DNA of 64,000 nucleotides from Lolium rigidum (taxonomy: Eukaryota > Streptophyta > Magnoliopsida > Poales > Poaceae): assembly GCF_022539505.1 (NCBI RefSeq), contig NC_061508.1, positions 91,119,276-91,183,275 on the forward strand, given 5' to 3'. Made by a program: the position numbers and the translations under genes. Every line of letters starts with the position of its first letter. Positions within the stretch are counted from its first letter, which is position 1. Below, one piece after another: positions 1-11,205 of this stretch. The notes below the pieces were generated by a model that did no database searches, had not been told where the DNA came from, and saw only the letters and a list, made by a program, of their open reading frames with translations.

Positions 1-204
1 CTGTCTCTTCATCCCTTGGGAGGTCTTCATACCAGTTCTTCATGCGGATAGCAGAATAAGAGACAGGATCCATGGTCTTGTAGTTTTCCCTTGAAGCCTT
101 GTTCTTGTGCCTAAATGAGGTTGACTTGTGAGGAGCGTTGGATGCGAACTCATCACTTGACCGGTCAGCCCTTGGGCGTCTCCGAGCACCCCGAGAAGTA
201 CGAC
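1..204 (-). other. Exon-like open frame of unknown function at the left edge
   Basis: On the minus strand an acceptor-like CTATTCACAG ends at 205. It is followed by a frame open to the window edge (about 67 codons), first Arg/Ser-rich and then containing MKNWYEDLPRDEE. The position downstream of copia pol and beyond the palindrome cluster would suit an extra 3' ORF, such as the env-like ORF of SIRE elements. I do not recognise the protein, and it could equally belong to a neighbouring element. Confidence 0.3.
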
Positions 205-353
205 CTGTGAATAGCAAAGATGGATAGCAAAGAGAAGATAATGCTCATAAGTCATGTATGATACAGTAATGTACTCTAGAAACATACTGTAAGTCGGTAC
301 AAGTCTAGACATGATAGATTAAAACAGAACTGCAGCGGCGATGAAGCTCCAGG

Positions 354-910
354 CCGGATAATCCGGTGACCCCTGGGGGCGGATAATCCGGCCTGGCCGG
401 ATAATCCGGTCTTTGCGGGGGCCGGATAATCCGGCCCTGCGAATCTTGCAGTTCTTCCAATCAAAACTTGTCTATGACCAGATCGGCCTCATAGCATGCA
501 AGAGGAGTATACTACAAACGATTTGGAACAACTAGACACCAAATCCACCAAGAAAATAGCACATACAAATCACAACACCTAGGGTTAGGGATTGTGAGTC
601 ATACCCGCATTCATTGCGAAAGCCGCTTGGAGGAGAAGGTAGCTAGGGAGGAGGAGCACCCGATCCACCCAAAAACTCCGGGAGGGAGTGGACGGGGCGG
701 CTCCGGCGAGGAGGAAGAGCTCCGGCGACCTTGAGAGGAGAGAGAGGAGAGAGAGGCGCGTGGGGGTGGTGTGAACCGTTTGCCCCCCCCCCGCGGCCTC
801 GTCCTCAACCCTTTCAGGGTCTGCCCAGGCCGGATAATCCGACCCTAAGTAAGGGCGGATAATCCGGCCGGGCCGGATTTTCCGGGGCGCCACAGGGCCG
901 GATTATCCGG
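354..910. repeat. Cluster of CCGGATAATCCGG palindromes in the copia 3' region
   Basis: Eight copies or near-copies of the 13-mer CCGGATAATCCGG (complement CCGGATTATCCGG) lie at about 354, 380, 397, 422, 830, 856, 873 and 898. The same word recurs in the copia 5' LTR at 20,640-20,965. Between the two subclusters is a GC-rich, CT-rich leader-like stretch (~640-800) without a convincing ORF. The shared motif suggests this segment belongs to the same or a sibling element. It does not otherwise align to the LTR by eye. Confidence 0.7.
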
Positions 911-1532
911 TTTTCTGGAAATTCCAGAACACCGGAAATCCTGCCTATCTTTAGTTGGTTATTTGCATAGACCCATATGTGATGCAATAATGTATCACGT
1001 CACATATAAGAAGCACATTTACCAATAAGATTGGGCGACCTAGATCATCCGACCGAAAATCCTCAAACTCCAAGTTTTTACCAAGTCATGACAAATGAGC
1101 AAGATGGAAGTGGCTTATAGGAGAGTGTAGGCTTAGGTTTAGAGGGTTCAAACTATAAATGGTACATGATCACTCAAGTTTGCAAGATATGAGCAAATAA
1201 GGCCAAACTAGAGTGATTTCCCATAAGAACATGGAGTTGTCAAATAAAAGGCGATAAGATCCAAATAACTCCAACTCTTCACAAAGAAGAGTGTGGTGGC
1301 CTAGGCCACCATATATGAGTGTTGGGGCAAGGCACCGCGAAGATATATCTTGGGTCCAAGCCACTACTCATCATTGAAGCTCACATATCAACATATGATA
1401 TAAAGAGAATGATTTCTTAATGTTGGCATTATGGGGGAGGGATAGCTCAATAATTTAAACCGCACCCCCCTATTTCCATGCCCACATATAAACCAAATAA
1501 AGTTTTGAGACAAAGGTGTGTTTGCAAGATGG
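911..1532 (-). other. Copia 3' non-coding region
   Basis: This AT-rich stretch lies between the RNase H stop and the palindrome cluster. On the minus strand there is a purine-rich tract (GGAAATAGGGGGGTG, near 1,480) that could serve as a polypurine tract, and a CATAATGCCAACATTAAG segment of the kind I associate with SIRE 3' ends. The expected LTR start does not follow. No coding sequence is visible. Confidence 0.5.
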
Positions 1533-1925
1533 TCAAGCTATACTCCTTGAATCAATGATATTTAGCTCATTCCTCAAATAAGTGAACCTTGCTTCATCAA
1601 GAGGCATCGTGAATATATCGGCAAGTTGATCTTTGGTTGGAACATAGATAAGCTCAATATCACCACGGGCAACATGATCCCTAATGAAATGATTCCGGAT
1701 CTCAATATGCTTTGTTCTTGAATGTTGCACCGGATTATAGGCAATCTTGATGGCACTTTCATTGTCACACAATAGAGGCACTTTGTCACAAATGACACCG
1801 TATTCCTTTAAAGTTTGCCTCATCCATAACAATTGAGTGCATCCACTTGCGGCGGCAACATATTCGGCTTCGGCGGTGGAGAGAGATATACAATTTTGCT
1901 TCTTAGAAGACCAACACACCAAGGA
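1533..1925 (-). CDS. pol: Copia RNase H, C-terminal fragment separated by nested insertions
   Basis: The frame resumes SLVCWSSKKQ exactly where the fragment at 14,022 stops. It carries the RNase H motifs LSTAEAEYVAA, LLCDNESAI and HIEIRNHF and ends with a natural-looking stop at 1,533. The residues upstream of SLVCW in the uninterrupted genomic ORF come from A and B and are not part of the protein. The two pieces are now 12 kb apart. This is a clean marker that A inserted into an already assembled copia element. Confidence 0.93.
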   Translation of the reverse strand, partial: SLVCWSSKKQNCISLSTAEAEYVAAASGCTQLLWMRQTLKEYGVICDKVPLLCDNESAIKIAYNPVQHSRTKHIEIRNHFIRDHVARGDIELIYVPTKDQLADIFTMPLDEARFTYLRNELNIIDSRSIA

Positions 1926-1944
1926 TGACGAGGCGGTTCCTCGG

Positions 1945-3440
1945 TGATACGTCCCCGACGTATCCATAATTTCTGTCGTTCCATGCTTGTTTTATGACAA
2001 TACTTACATGTTTTGCTTGCACTTTATGATGATTTCATGCATTTTCCGGAACTAACCTATTAACAAGATGCCACGATGCCGGTTCTCGTTTTCTGCTGTT
2101 TTTGGTTCCGTAAAGGCTGTTCGGGCAATATTCTCGGAATTGGACGAAATCAACGCCAAACCTCCTATTTTCTCCGAAGGCTCCGAACACCGAAGAAGAG
2201 TCGGAGAGGGGCCGAGGGGCCACCACACCACATGGCGGCGCGGGCCAGGCCTAGGCCGCGCCGGCCTAGGGTGTGGCGCCCCGAGTGCCCCCTCGCGCCG
2301 CCTCTTCGCCTATAAAATCCCTTTCGACCTAAAAACGCAGTACCAATTGACGAAACTCCAGAAAGACTCCAGGGGCGCCGCCACCGTCGCGAAACTCCAA
2401 TTCGGGGGACAGAACTCTGTCCCGGCACCCTGCCGGGACGGGGAAGTGCCCCCGGAAGCCATCTCCATCAACGCCATCGCCTCCGCCATGCTCCGTGAGT
2501 AGTTCCCCCATGGACTACGGGTTCTAGCTGTAGCTAGTTGGTATTCTCTCCCCCATGTACTTCAATACAATGATCTCATTGAGATTCATCTGATGTAATC
2601 GGTGTTGTGTTTGTCGGGATCCGATGGATGATACATTATGATTAGTCTATCTATAAAGTTTGTGAAGTTATTGTTGCTGCAATCTTGTTATGCTTAATGC
2701 TTGTCACTAGGGCCCGAGTGCCATGATCTTAGATTTGAGCTCTATAATTGTTGCTTAGATTGTATCTACAAGTTGTATGCACATGTCACCGTCCGGAACC
2801 AATGGCCCCGAAGTGACGAAATCGGGACAACCGGAGGGGATGGTAGTGATGTGAGGATCACATGTTTTCACGGTGTGTTAATGCTTTGCTCCGGTGCTCT
2901 ATTAAAAGGAGTACCTTAATATCCAAGTAGTTTCCCTTGAGGCCCGGCTGCCACCGGCTGGTAGGACAAAAGATGTTGTGCAAGTTTCTCATTGCGAGCA
3001 CGTACGACTATTATTGGAAAACATGCCTACATGATTAATGATCTTGATATTCCGTCTTAATGCTATTTCAATCCTATCAATTGCCCGACTGTAATTTGTT
3101 CACCCAACACTTGTTATTGGAGAGTTACCACTAGTGTAGATAGCTGGGAACCCCGGTCCATCTTTCATCATCATATACTTGTTCTACATGTCAACTCGTT
3201 TTCCGGTGCCATTGCTCTCATACTACTATTACTGCTGCCGTGTTACTCGTTACTACTGCTCTCATATTATCGCTACTTTCACATCACCCCTGTTGCTAGT
3301 GCTTTTCCAGGTGCAGCTGAATTGACAACTCGGTTGTTAAGGCTTATAAGTATTCTTTACCTCCCCTTGTGTCGAATCAATAAATTTGGGTTTTACTTCC
3401 CTCGAAGACTGTTGCGATCCCCTATACTTGTGGGTCATCA
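1945..3440 (+). repeat. 5' LTR of element B
   Basis: 1,496 bp from TGATACGTCC to GGGTCATCA, matching 7,530-9,021 with scattered substitutions and small indels. A GC-rich promoter section around 2,215-2,300 precedes TATAAAA at 2,311-2,317. Confidence 0.93.
2311..2317 (+). promoter_or_regulatory. LTR TATA box of element B
   Basis: TATAAAA follows a GC-rich block of overlapping palindromes (CCTAGGCCGCGCCGG and relatives) and sits about 370 bp into the LTR, a plausible core promoter. The same motif is kept in the 3' LTR. Confidence 0.6.
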
Positions 3441-3451
3441 AGACTATTTTC

Positions 3452-3469
3452 TGGCGCCGTTGCCGGGGA
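3452..3469 (+). promoter_or_regulatory. Primer-binding site of element B, tRNA-Asp type
   Basis: TGGCGCCGTTGCCGGGGA is the exact complement of the 3' end of plant tRNA-Asp (GUC) including CCA, as I recall that tRNA. It starts 11 bp after the LTR end, which is unusually far. Confidence 0.82.
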
Positions 3470-3714
3470 GGCATAGCTCTACTCATAAGTTCACCTGGGG
3501 AGTACACTCTACCTCTCTCTCTGCTTCTATTTTATTTTGTTTTGTTTTGCTTAGTTTACTTTTGTCTAGTTTATTTGTGCTTAGTTTATTTTTGTCTAGT
3601 ATTAGTTTGCTTAGTTTACTTTTGCTTAGTTTATTTTTGTCTTGTTTATTTTTGTCTCATATACCCAAAAATCCATAAAAATTTGAAAAACCAAAAAATT
3701 AAAAAACTGCTGTT

Positions 3715-4107
3715 ATGGGAGAACCAACAACCTACTTGGAGCTTATAGAATGTTATAATTGTTATAGAGAATCAAGAACTGGTAAAATAATGAGTGCTAT
3801 GATAGAAAAATTGAATACAATTGCTAAAATCTTGCTTGAACGCCATGATATAAACTGTTGCTCTCAACAGGATACTAAACATCTTAAATTTCAATGTGGC
3901 TTTAGTGAGGAATTTTTAATTAAGAACTATAATTGGAATTGCTATATTCATTATGGGTTCGAAGAGGTAGAACAATTTGTCTTATTTATGGGAGCCTCCG
4001 AGATAGAATCCTTCATGGTTGAGAATTATGAAACTTGTGTTGTTTGTAAGGGCCTTAAAGATTATGTCTCTACTATCCTTAATTCTTGCATAGAATGCTA
4101 CGAGTAG
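3715..4107 (+). CDS. Element B ORF, first part; unknown Cys-rich protein
   Basis: This 130-codon frame begins with an ATG 275 bp after the 5' LTR. It has scattered cysteines, including ECYNCYRE near the N-terminus and CVVC and CIECYE at the C-terminus, but no canonical CCHC knuckle and no retroviral domain. After a stop (TAG) the same kind of sequence resumes at 4,169, so this may be the first half of one longer protein broken by a stop. The family is widespread in non-autonomous grass gypsy elements in my memory, but I know of no assigned function. Confidence 0.55.
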   Translation: MGEPTTYLELIECYNCYRESRTGKIMSAMIEKLNTIAKILLERHDINCCSQQDTKHLKFQCGFSEEFLIKNYNWNCYIHYGFEEVEQFVLFMGASEIESFMVENYETCVVCKGLKDYVSTILNSCIECYE

Positions 4108-4168
4108 GAATCCTTATATCCTTGATTATAAAGAGAGACACATTAATGCACAAGAATGCACTCACAAT

Positions 4169-5082
4169 TTGCAGGAACCGGTGGAAGAAGAAATTGATGA
4201 ACCCGAAAGCTCATTGGATGAAAAAGAGGAGGAAATTGATGAACCCGAAAGCTCATTGGATGAAAAAGAAGAGGAGAGTGATGAACAAAAGGAGGAAGAA
4301 TGGATTAGCTACCCATGCCAACCTTCTAATGAGAGTAACTCTTTATCTCTTACACTATTTGATTGTCCTCCATGCTTACCGAAGAGATTGAATGTTATGT
4401 TCCCGTGGATTCTCTTGAAATAGTACCTATGAGTAATACTTGTGAGAATGATTATGCTACTGTTATTTATGATAATCCATGCTACTTTGATAAATCTTAT
4501 GATAATGCTTTGTTTGTGCTCGATGTCGAAATGCATGGTACTAAAGAATTTTGTTTGGCAAATGTTTATGATAAAGCTCTTGATGATGGTCCTATGTTAC
4601 TTGATAATATTAATTGTACTACTAATGAAAATGGGATTGGAGAGTTCTTGACTTATTCTATGAGTCCCATATCTATTGAGATTGATCAACTACCTTGTTA
4701 TATTATTAATAAAAGTAAGTTTGAAAGTTTTAATTCCACTATTCTTGAACTTGATAGAAATTATGTGTCTGGAAATCATGAAAAGTATGCTGCATGTGAT
4801 AGTTATATTGTTGAGTTTGTTCGTGAAGCTACTGAAAATTATTATGAGAGAGGAAAATATGGTTGTAGAAATTTGCATGGTACTAAAACACCTCTCTATA
4901 TGCTTAAAATTTTGAAGCTACACTTGTTTTATCTTCTTATGCTTGTCACTTTGTTCTTCATGAATTTATTTGTGTACAAGATTCCTTTGCATAGGAAGCA
5001 TGTTAGACTTAAATGTGTTTTGGATTTGCCTCTTGATGCTCTCTTTTGCTTCAAATACTATTTCTTGCGAGTGCATCATTAA
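4169..5082 (+). CDS. Element B ORF, second part; acidic protein with conserved hydrophobic C-terminus
   Basis: Two frames join near 4,380 through a one-base shift. The first (4,169-4,423) has a perfectly repeated 15-residue acidic motif (EEIDEPESSLDEKEE). The second (4,363-5,082, 239 codons) is rich in Asp, Tyr and Asn and ends with a hydrophobic stretch (HLFYLLMLVTLFFMNLF), then YKIPLHRKHVRLKCVL and KYYFLRVHH. The C-terminal ~90 residues are nearly identical to those of the minus-strand ORF at 35,158-35,895 in element D. Conservation in two separately inserted elements suggests selection on the parent family. The hydrophobic stretch could be a membrane segment; no enzyme motif is visible. 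Confidence 0.6.
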
Positions 5083-7529
5083 AACTGCTGAGCCCATCTT
5101 AATGGCTATAAAGAAAGCAATTTCTTGGGAGATAACCCATGTGTTATTTTGCTACAGTACTTTGTTTTATATTTGTGTCTTGGAAGTTGTTTATTACTGT
5201 AGCAACCTCTCCTTATCTTAGTTTTGTGTTTTGTTGTGCCAAGTGAAGCCTCTAATCGAAGGTCGATACTAGATTTGGATTTCTGCGCAGAAACAGATTT
5301 CTTGCTGTCACGAATCTGGGCAAAATTCTCTGTAGGTAACTCAGAAAATTATGCCAATTTACGTGAGTGATCCTCAGATATGTACGCAACTTTCATTAGT
5401 TTTGAGTTTTCTGATTTGAGCAACGGAAGTATTTTATTAAAATTCGTCTTTACTGGCTGTTCTGTTTTGGCAGATTCTGTCTCTGTTTTTTTGCATCGTC
5501 TCTTGTGGACTTTAAGCGAGGTTTTCTAGACGTAGAGGGCTGTAGCTAATGTTTTATTGAGTTCTTGCAATGTGCCACTACAGGACCAAGGTGGATTCAA
5601 ATTTTTTGAGTACTAACCCCTCTAATGAAGTTTATGAGAAGTTTGGTGTGAAGGAAGTTTTCAAGGGTCAAGAGAGGAGGATGATATATGATCGAGAAGA
5701 GTGAAAAGTCTAAGCTTGGGGATGCCCCCGTGGTTCATCCCTGCATATTTCAAGAAGACTCAAGCGTCTAAGCTTGGGGATGCCCAAGGCATCCCCTTCT
5801 TCATCAACTTATCAGGTTCCTCCCCTGAAACTATATTTTTATTCGGTCACATCATATGTGCTTTACTTGGAGCGTCTGTGTGTTTATTTTCGTTTTGTTT
5901 TGTTTGAATAAGATCGGATCCTAGCTATCCTTGTTTGGGAGAGAGACACGCTCCGCTTTTTCATATGAACACATGTGTTCTTCGTTTTACTTTTAATGTT
6001 CAATGATAAAAGTTGGAAGCTACAATACTTATTGGTTATTTGGTTGGGAAAAGAAAATGCCTCATATGTTGTGGATAATTTGACACTTGGCAATTGTTTT
6101 GAGCTCTCAAGTAGATCATAAGTTTTTGCATGTAGTTTAAACCTATTAGTGGAGAACTACCGTAAAGCTTGTTGAAATTGGTTTGCATAATTGATCTCTC
6201 TTAAGGTCTAGATATTTTCTGGTAAAAGTGTTTGAGCAACAAGGAAGACAAGTGTAGAGTATTATAATGCTTGCAATATGTTCTTATGTAAGTTTTGTTG
6301 TACCGGTTCATACTTGTGTTTGCTTCAAATAGCCTTGCTAGCCTAAGCCTTGTATCGAGAGGGAATACTTCTCATGCATCCAAAATACTTGAGCCAACCA
6401 CTATGCCATTTGTGTCCACCATACCTACCTACTACATGGTATTTCCTGCCATTCCAAAGTAAATTGCTTGAGTGCTACCTTTAAACAATTCAAAATGCTT
6501 CTCAATTTGTGTCAATGTTTTATAGCTCATGAGGAAGTATGTGGTGTTTATCTTTCAATCTTGTTGGGCAACTTTCACCAATGGACTAGTGGCTTCATCC
6601 GCTTATCCAATAATTTTGCAAAAAGAGCTGGCAATGGGATTCCCGATCCCAAATTAATTAACAAAAATAGACACTCCTCCATGGTATGTGATTGTTGGAC
6701 GGCACCCGAAGGATTCGGTTAGCCATGGCTTGTGTAAGCAAAGGTTGGGGGGAGTGTCATCATCATAATAAAACTAAAATAAAAGGGCACTCCTTTATGG
6801 TATGAGATTGTTGGCGAGTGCACCCGAGGATTCGGTTAGCCATGGTTTGTGAAAGAAAGGTTGGAAGGAGTGCCACCCAAAAATAAAAATAATTCATGGG
6901 AGCCGCTCTTTGAAGGTTTGTTTGGCAAGGGGTTAGTGTACCCATTACCATTCGTTGACAACAACAAACACCTCTCAAAATTTTACTTTTTATGCTCTCT
7001 TTATGTTTTCAAAACCAAAGCTCTAGCACAAATATAGCAATCGATGCTTTCCTCTTTGAAGGACCATTCTTTTACTTTTATGTTGAGTCAGTTACCTACT
7101 TCCTCCCACCTTAGAAGCAAACACTTGTGTTAATTGTGCATTGATTCTTACATACTTGCATATTTGCATTCATCATATTACTTTGTGTTGACAATATCCA
7201 TGAGATATACATGTTGAAAGTTGAAAGCATCCGCTGAAACTTATATCTTCCTTTGTGTTGCTTCGATGCCTTTACTTTGAATCTATTGCTTTATGAGTTA
7301 ACTCTTATGCAAGAATTTTGATGCTTGTCTTGAAAGTACTATTCATGAAAAGTTTCGCTATATGTTATCTACTTGTTAGCAACTATAGATCATTGCCTTG
7401 AGTCACTTCATTCATTTCATATGCTTTGTAATAGTATGATCAAGGTTATGTAAGTAGCATGTCACTACAGAAATTATTCTTTTTATCGTTTACTCGCTCG
7501 GGACGAGCGAGAACTAAGCTTGGGGATGC
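5083..7529 (+). other. Element B 3' internal non-coding region
   Basis: No supportable gene. Notable items are extra copies of the purine tract AAGCTTGGGGATGCC (5,712, 5,771 and the true one at 7,517), a hairpin at 5,776-5,796, and two similar segments around 6,690-6,760 and 6,780-6,870 that share GGTATGTGATTGTTGG-like and GAGGATTCGGTTAGCCATGG sequence. The corresponding region of D is 32,695-35,157. Confidence 0.7.
5776..5796 (+). repeat. Hairpin GGGGATGCC/GGCATCCCC next to an internal polypurine tract copy
   Basis: Nine-base perfect arms with a three-base loop overlap the internal AAGCTTGGGGATGCC copy. The same hairpin with a different loop is at 34,434-34,454 in element D. Confidence 0.75.
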
Positions 7530-9021
7530 CGATACGTCCCCGACGTATCCATAATTTCTGTCGTTCCATGCTTGTTTTATGACAATACTTACATGTTTTG
7601 CTTGCACTTTATGATGATTTCATGCATTTTCCGAACTAACCTATTAACAAGATGCCACAGTGCCGTTCTCGTTTTCTGCTGTTTTTGGTTCCGGAAAGGC
7701 TGTTCGGGCAATATTCTCGGAATTGGACGAAATCAACGCCAAACCTCCTATTTTCTCCGGAAGGCTCCGTAACACCGAAGAAGAGTCGGAGAGGGGCCGG
7801 GGGCCACCACACCACATGGCGGCGCGGGCCGGGCCTAGGCCGCGCCGGCCTAGGGTGTGGCGCCCCCGAGTGCCCCCTGCGCCGCCTCTTCGCCTATAAA
7901 ATCCCTTTCGACCTAAAAACGCAGTACCAATTGACGAAACTCGTGAAAGACTCCGGGGCGCCGCCACCGTCGCGAAACTCCAATTCGGGGGACGGAACTC
8001 CGTCCCGGCACCTCGCCGGGACGGGGAAGTGCCCCGAAGCCATCTCCATCAACGCCATCGCCTCCGCCATGCTCCGTGAGTAGTTCCCCCATGGACTACG
8101 GGTTCTAGCCGTAGCTAGTTGGTATTCTCTCCCCCATGTACTTCAATACAATGATCTCATTGAGATTCATCTGATGTAATCGGTGTTGTGTTTGTCGGGA
8201 TCCGATGGATGATACATTATGATTAGTCTATCTATAAAGTTTGTGAAGTTATTGTTGCTGCAATCTTGTTATGCTTAATGCTTGTCACTAGGGCCCGAGT
8301 GCCATGATCTTAGATTTGAGCTCTATAATTGTTGCTTAGATTGTATCTATAAGTTGTATGCACATGTCACTGTCCGGAACCAATGGCCCCGAAGTGACAG
8401 AAATCGGGACAACCGGAGGGGATGGTAGTGATGTGAGGATCACATGTTTTCACGGTGTGTTAATGCTTTGCTCCGGTGCTCTATTAAAAGGAGTACCTTA
8501 ATATCCAGTGGTTTCCCTTGAGGCCCGGCTGCCACCGGCTGGTAGGACAAAAGATGTTGTGCAAGTTTCTCATTGCGAGCACGTACGACTATTATTGGAA
8601 AACATGCCTACATGATTAATGATCTTGATATTCTGTCTTAATGCTATTTCAATCCTATCAATTGCCCGACTGTAATTTGTTCACCCAACACTTGTTATTG
8701 GAGAGTTACCACTAGTGTAGATAGCTGGGAACCCCGGTCCATCTTTCATCATCATATACTTGTTCTACATGTCAACTGTTTTCACGGTGCCATTGCTCTC
8801 ATACTACTATTACTGCTGTCTGTGTTATCGTTACTACTGCTCTCATATTATTGCTACTTTCACATCACCCCTGTTGCTAGTGCTTTTCCGAGTGCAGCTG
8901 AATTGACAACTCAGTTGTTAAGGCTTATAAGTATTCTTTACCTCCCCTTGTGTCGAATCAATAAATTTGGGTTTTACTTCCCTCGAAGACTGTTGCGATC
9001 CCCTATACTTGTGGGTCATCA
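7530..9021 (+). repeat. 3' LTR of element B
   Basis: Near-identical partner of 1,945-3,440. The first base is C instead of T (CGATACG), so the 5' terminal TG is lost in this copy. The TATA box is at about 7,895-7,901. It ends at 9,021 beside the CTCGG duplication. Confidence 0.93.
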
Positions 9022-9026
9022 CTCGG

Positions 9027-9488
9027 CAATGCCCACCATGAGGGGCTTGGGTTTTTAGAGAAAGGCGACGACGGAAGTTCCGGGAGCGAGGCGGTACACG
9101 ACGTACCCAGGTTCACGCCCCCGCGGTGGAGGGCCGCTACGTCCTGCTAGCAATCCACTATATGAATATATGTATACAGGGTGCCGCCATAGGCGGAGTT
9201 GTTGGATCTAGTCTAGTTCTAATCCGCGGGTTGCGGTGTCTAGGCGTGTCGCCTCTATGATTATGTTTCTGGTTGTATGTCCCTAAGGGGTGCCCCTGCT
9301 TGGCTTTATAAATCAGCCAAGCTAGGGTTTACAAGAGTCCTAGTAGGATTCATATTGGAGTCTTCTTTCCTTGTAGTCCAAGTTGACGCGCGTGCAGGTC
9401 CAGCTCGTCGAGTCCTCGTGCTGGTCCACCTTCATAGTTTGCACCGGGTATGGCAATGTCGACTACCCGAAGGGTTATGCCCACGTCG
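9027..9488 (-). repeat. 3' LTR of element A (main part; first 19 bp at 1,926-1,944)
   Basis: This segment matches 13,555-14,016 almost base for base, starting CAATGCCCACCATGAGG. Its outermost 19 bases were displaced to 1,926-1,944 when B inserted and duplicated CTCGG (9,022-9,026). The minus-strand TATA motif TTTATAAA is at about 9,304-9,311. The exact inner end is ambiguous by a base or two because this copy reads CGTCGA where the other reads CGTCA. Confidence 0.9.
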
Positions 9489-9607
9489 ATGGCCCCGAGT
9501 GTCTGGCCGAAGTGAAGCTTCGGGCAGGGACTAAAGTTGTCTTTGCCGAATGTCTTGATCATCCGTTGAATCTTGTGCCTGATGTAGAGTCGGAGTTGCT
9601 TTCTGTC

Positions 9608-10230
9608 GGGTGCGCGAAGCGCTCCCGATGGGAGTAGCCCCCGAGTCTATGGGCGGGTGCTTGCAGCCACGCATAGACTCAAGTTGTACTACTCGAAGAT
9701 CTTGATTGTTGATGCCCATGTCTTCAACTTTATTCTTCTTTGTTGGCGAGGTTGCCATATTTTTTATCGGGTGCGCGACTAGCGCTCCCGATGGGAGTAG
9801 CCCCCCGAGCCTGTAGATAAATATGAAATAGTTATGTATAGGGTGTTAAAAAATGCTAAGTCAAATACCGTACATGTCTTCGCGTTCCGAGAACATGATG
9901 CCGATAACTCTGATGATTTCACTGATAGAGAAGTTGATGATTCAGATGATATCCCAGAGGAGCCGATGATCGAGATGATGGCCCTGAGGAGACGATGATT
10001 GGGATGATGGCCCAGAGGAGCCGATGATTCGGATGATGGCCCTGAGGAGCCGATGATTTAGATGATGGCCCTAAGGAGCCGATGATTTAGATGATGGCCC
10101 TAAGGAGCCGATGATTTAGATGATGGCCCTGAGGAGCCGATAATTTTATCGGGTGCGCATCCAGCGCTCCCGATGGAAGTAGCCCCCGAGTTTGGGCACT
10201 GATGCTTGCAACCGTGAGTAGACTCAAGTC
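9608..10230 (-). repeat. Three copies of a double-hairpin cassette in A
   Basis: Copies near 9,608-9,690, 9,757-9,812 and 10,147-10,230 each carry GGGTGCGC, then the hairpin word GCTCCCGATGGGAGTA (stem CTCCC/GGGAG), then CCCGAG. The first and third continue into a longer stem-loop with arms GAGTCTA and TAGACTC around TGCTTGCA (9,643-9,680; weaker at 10,188-10,225). The same cassette occurs in element C near its 3' LTR. It lies next to the 3' LTR in both elements. Confidence 0.8.
9934..10140. repeat. 29-bp tandem repeat, about seven units (element A)
   Basis: Units of the type GATGATTTAGATGATGGCCC plus TAAGGAGCC recur every 29 bp (starts near 9,963, 9,992, 10,021, 10,050, 10,079, 10,108). There is no spacer between units. 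The period is not a multiple of three, so the array is unlikely to code for protein. Confidence 0.88.
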
Positions 10231-10654
10231 GAGCAACCCGATGTTTACAGTTTTCTTCAGGTGCCGTTGACACATTGTTGTTTATTTCAAGGGGAAAACG
10301 CACCTTGAGCATCGTTGATGCCATTGTTTGTAAGTTTTTTGGTAGGTACATGTATATGCACTTTTACCGTGTCAATGCCGTTGGCAAATTTTGAAGGAGC
10401 AAATCTTAATTGCCCGTTAGATGTATGTATACTAGTTGGTCAGCAAATCATTATGAGTGATCAGCTCGTGTTGCAGGTTTTGCTAAACCTGTTGTATGCG
10501 CAACTTTGCTTTCAACCGATTGTAAGTTTCGACAGTCACTCCCGAATATTTCGGGTGCAATGATTCTGCCGATGAGCCCGTTGTTCTTTGATATTTCCAT
10601 AAGTAAAATATCGAACGTGGGTTGTGTTTATATTTTCCAAACTCTTGCTTTGTA

Positions 10655-10990
10655 CGGCACTCGTAGAGGCATCTGAAGCAGAGGGAAGGATTAATGTCCT
10701 TGTTTTTCTCATGATCCTTGTTATCTGTGGCACTCTTTGAGGCATCTATAGCAAAGGAAGAGAGCAAGGTCTTCGTTGCTTCATGATCCTTTGCTATTTG
10801 CGGCACTCTTTGAGGCATCTACAGCAAAGGAGAAGAGCAAGGTCTTCGTTGCTTCATGATCCTTGCTATTTGCGGCACTCTTTGAGGCATCTATAGTGAA
10901 GGAAAAGAGCAAGGTCCCCGTTGCTTCATGATCCTTGCTATTTGCGGCACTCTTTGAGGCATCTATAGCAAAGGAAAAGAGCAAGGTCTA
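10655..10990 (-). repeat. 72-bp tandem repeat with an open 24-residue coding period (element A)
   Basis: The word CACTCTTTGAGGCATCT recurs at 10,731, 10,804, 10,876 and 10,948, and a degenerate earlier unit starts near 10,655. On the minus strand, the element's sense strand, the frame stays open across three units and repeats a 24-residue period containing DASKSAANSKDHEAT. Whether it is translated is unknown. Confidence 0.85.
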
Positions 10991-11000
10991 CGAAATAATC

Positions 11001-11205
11001 TTTAGGGGACCGTGAGCCCAGTCGAATCTTCAAGGGACTGTGAGCACAGTCGAATCTTCAAGGGACTGTGAGCAGAGTCGAATCTTCAAGTGACCGTGAG
11101 CACAGTCAAATCTTCAAGGGACCGTTAGCCCAGCCGAATCTTCAAGGGACTGTGAGCACAGTCGAATCTTCAAGTGACCGTGAGCACAGTCAAATCTTCA
11201 AGGGA
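11001..11205. repeat. 28-bp tandem repeat, about seven units (element A)
   Basis: The unit is close to CGAATCTTCAAGGGACTGTG plus AGCACAGT, with starts at 11,023, 11,051 and 11,079 and onward every 28 bp. A single stray copy sits near 12,164-12,187. Units alternate between GGGACTGTGAGCACAG and GTGACCGTGAGCACAG types, which suggests higher-order duplication of unit pairs. Confidence 0.88.

Larger units (their letters stand above)
1945..9021 (+). mobile_element. Element B: non-autonomous gypsy-like LTR element inserted in A's LTR
   Basis: LTRs of ~1.5 kb (1,945-3,440 and 7,530-9,021) begin GATACGTCCCCGACG and end GTGGGTCATCA. The target duplication is CTCGG (1,940-1,944 and 9,022-9,026). A tRNA-Asp-type primer-binding site follows the 5' LTR and an AAGCTTGGGGATGC purine tract precedes the 3' LTR. 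The internal 4 kb encodes no protease, RT or integrase, only an acidic protein of unknown function also found in element D. The layout resembles abundant non-autonomous gypsy families of pooid grasses such as Sabrina or WHAM; the name is a guess from memory. Confidence 0.92.

Noticed and set aside
585..893. 102-codon minus-strand ORF
   Set aside because: It covers CCGGATAATCCGG repeats and a CT-rich leader; composition rather than a protein motif explains the open frame.
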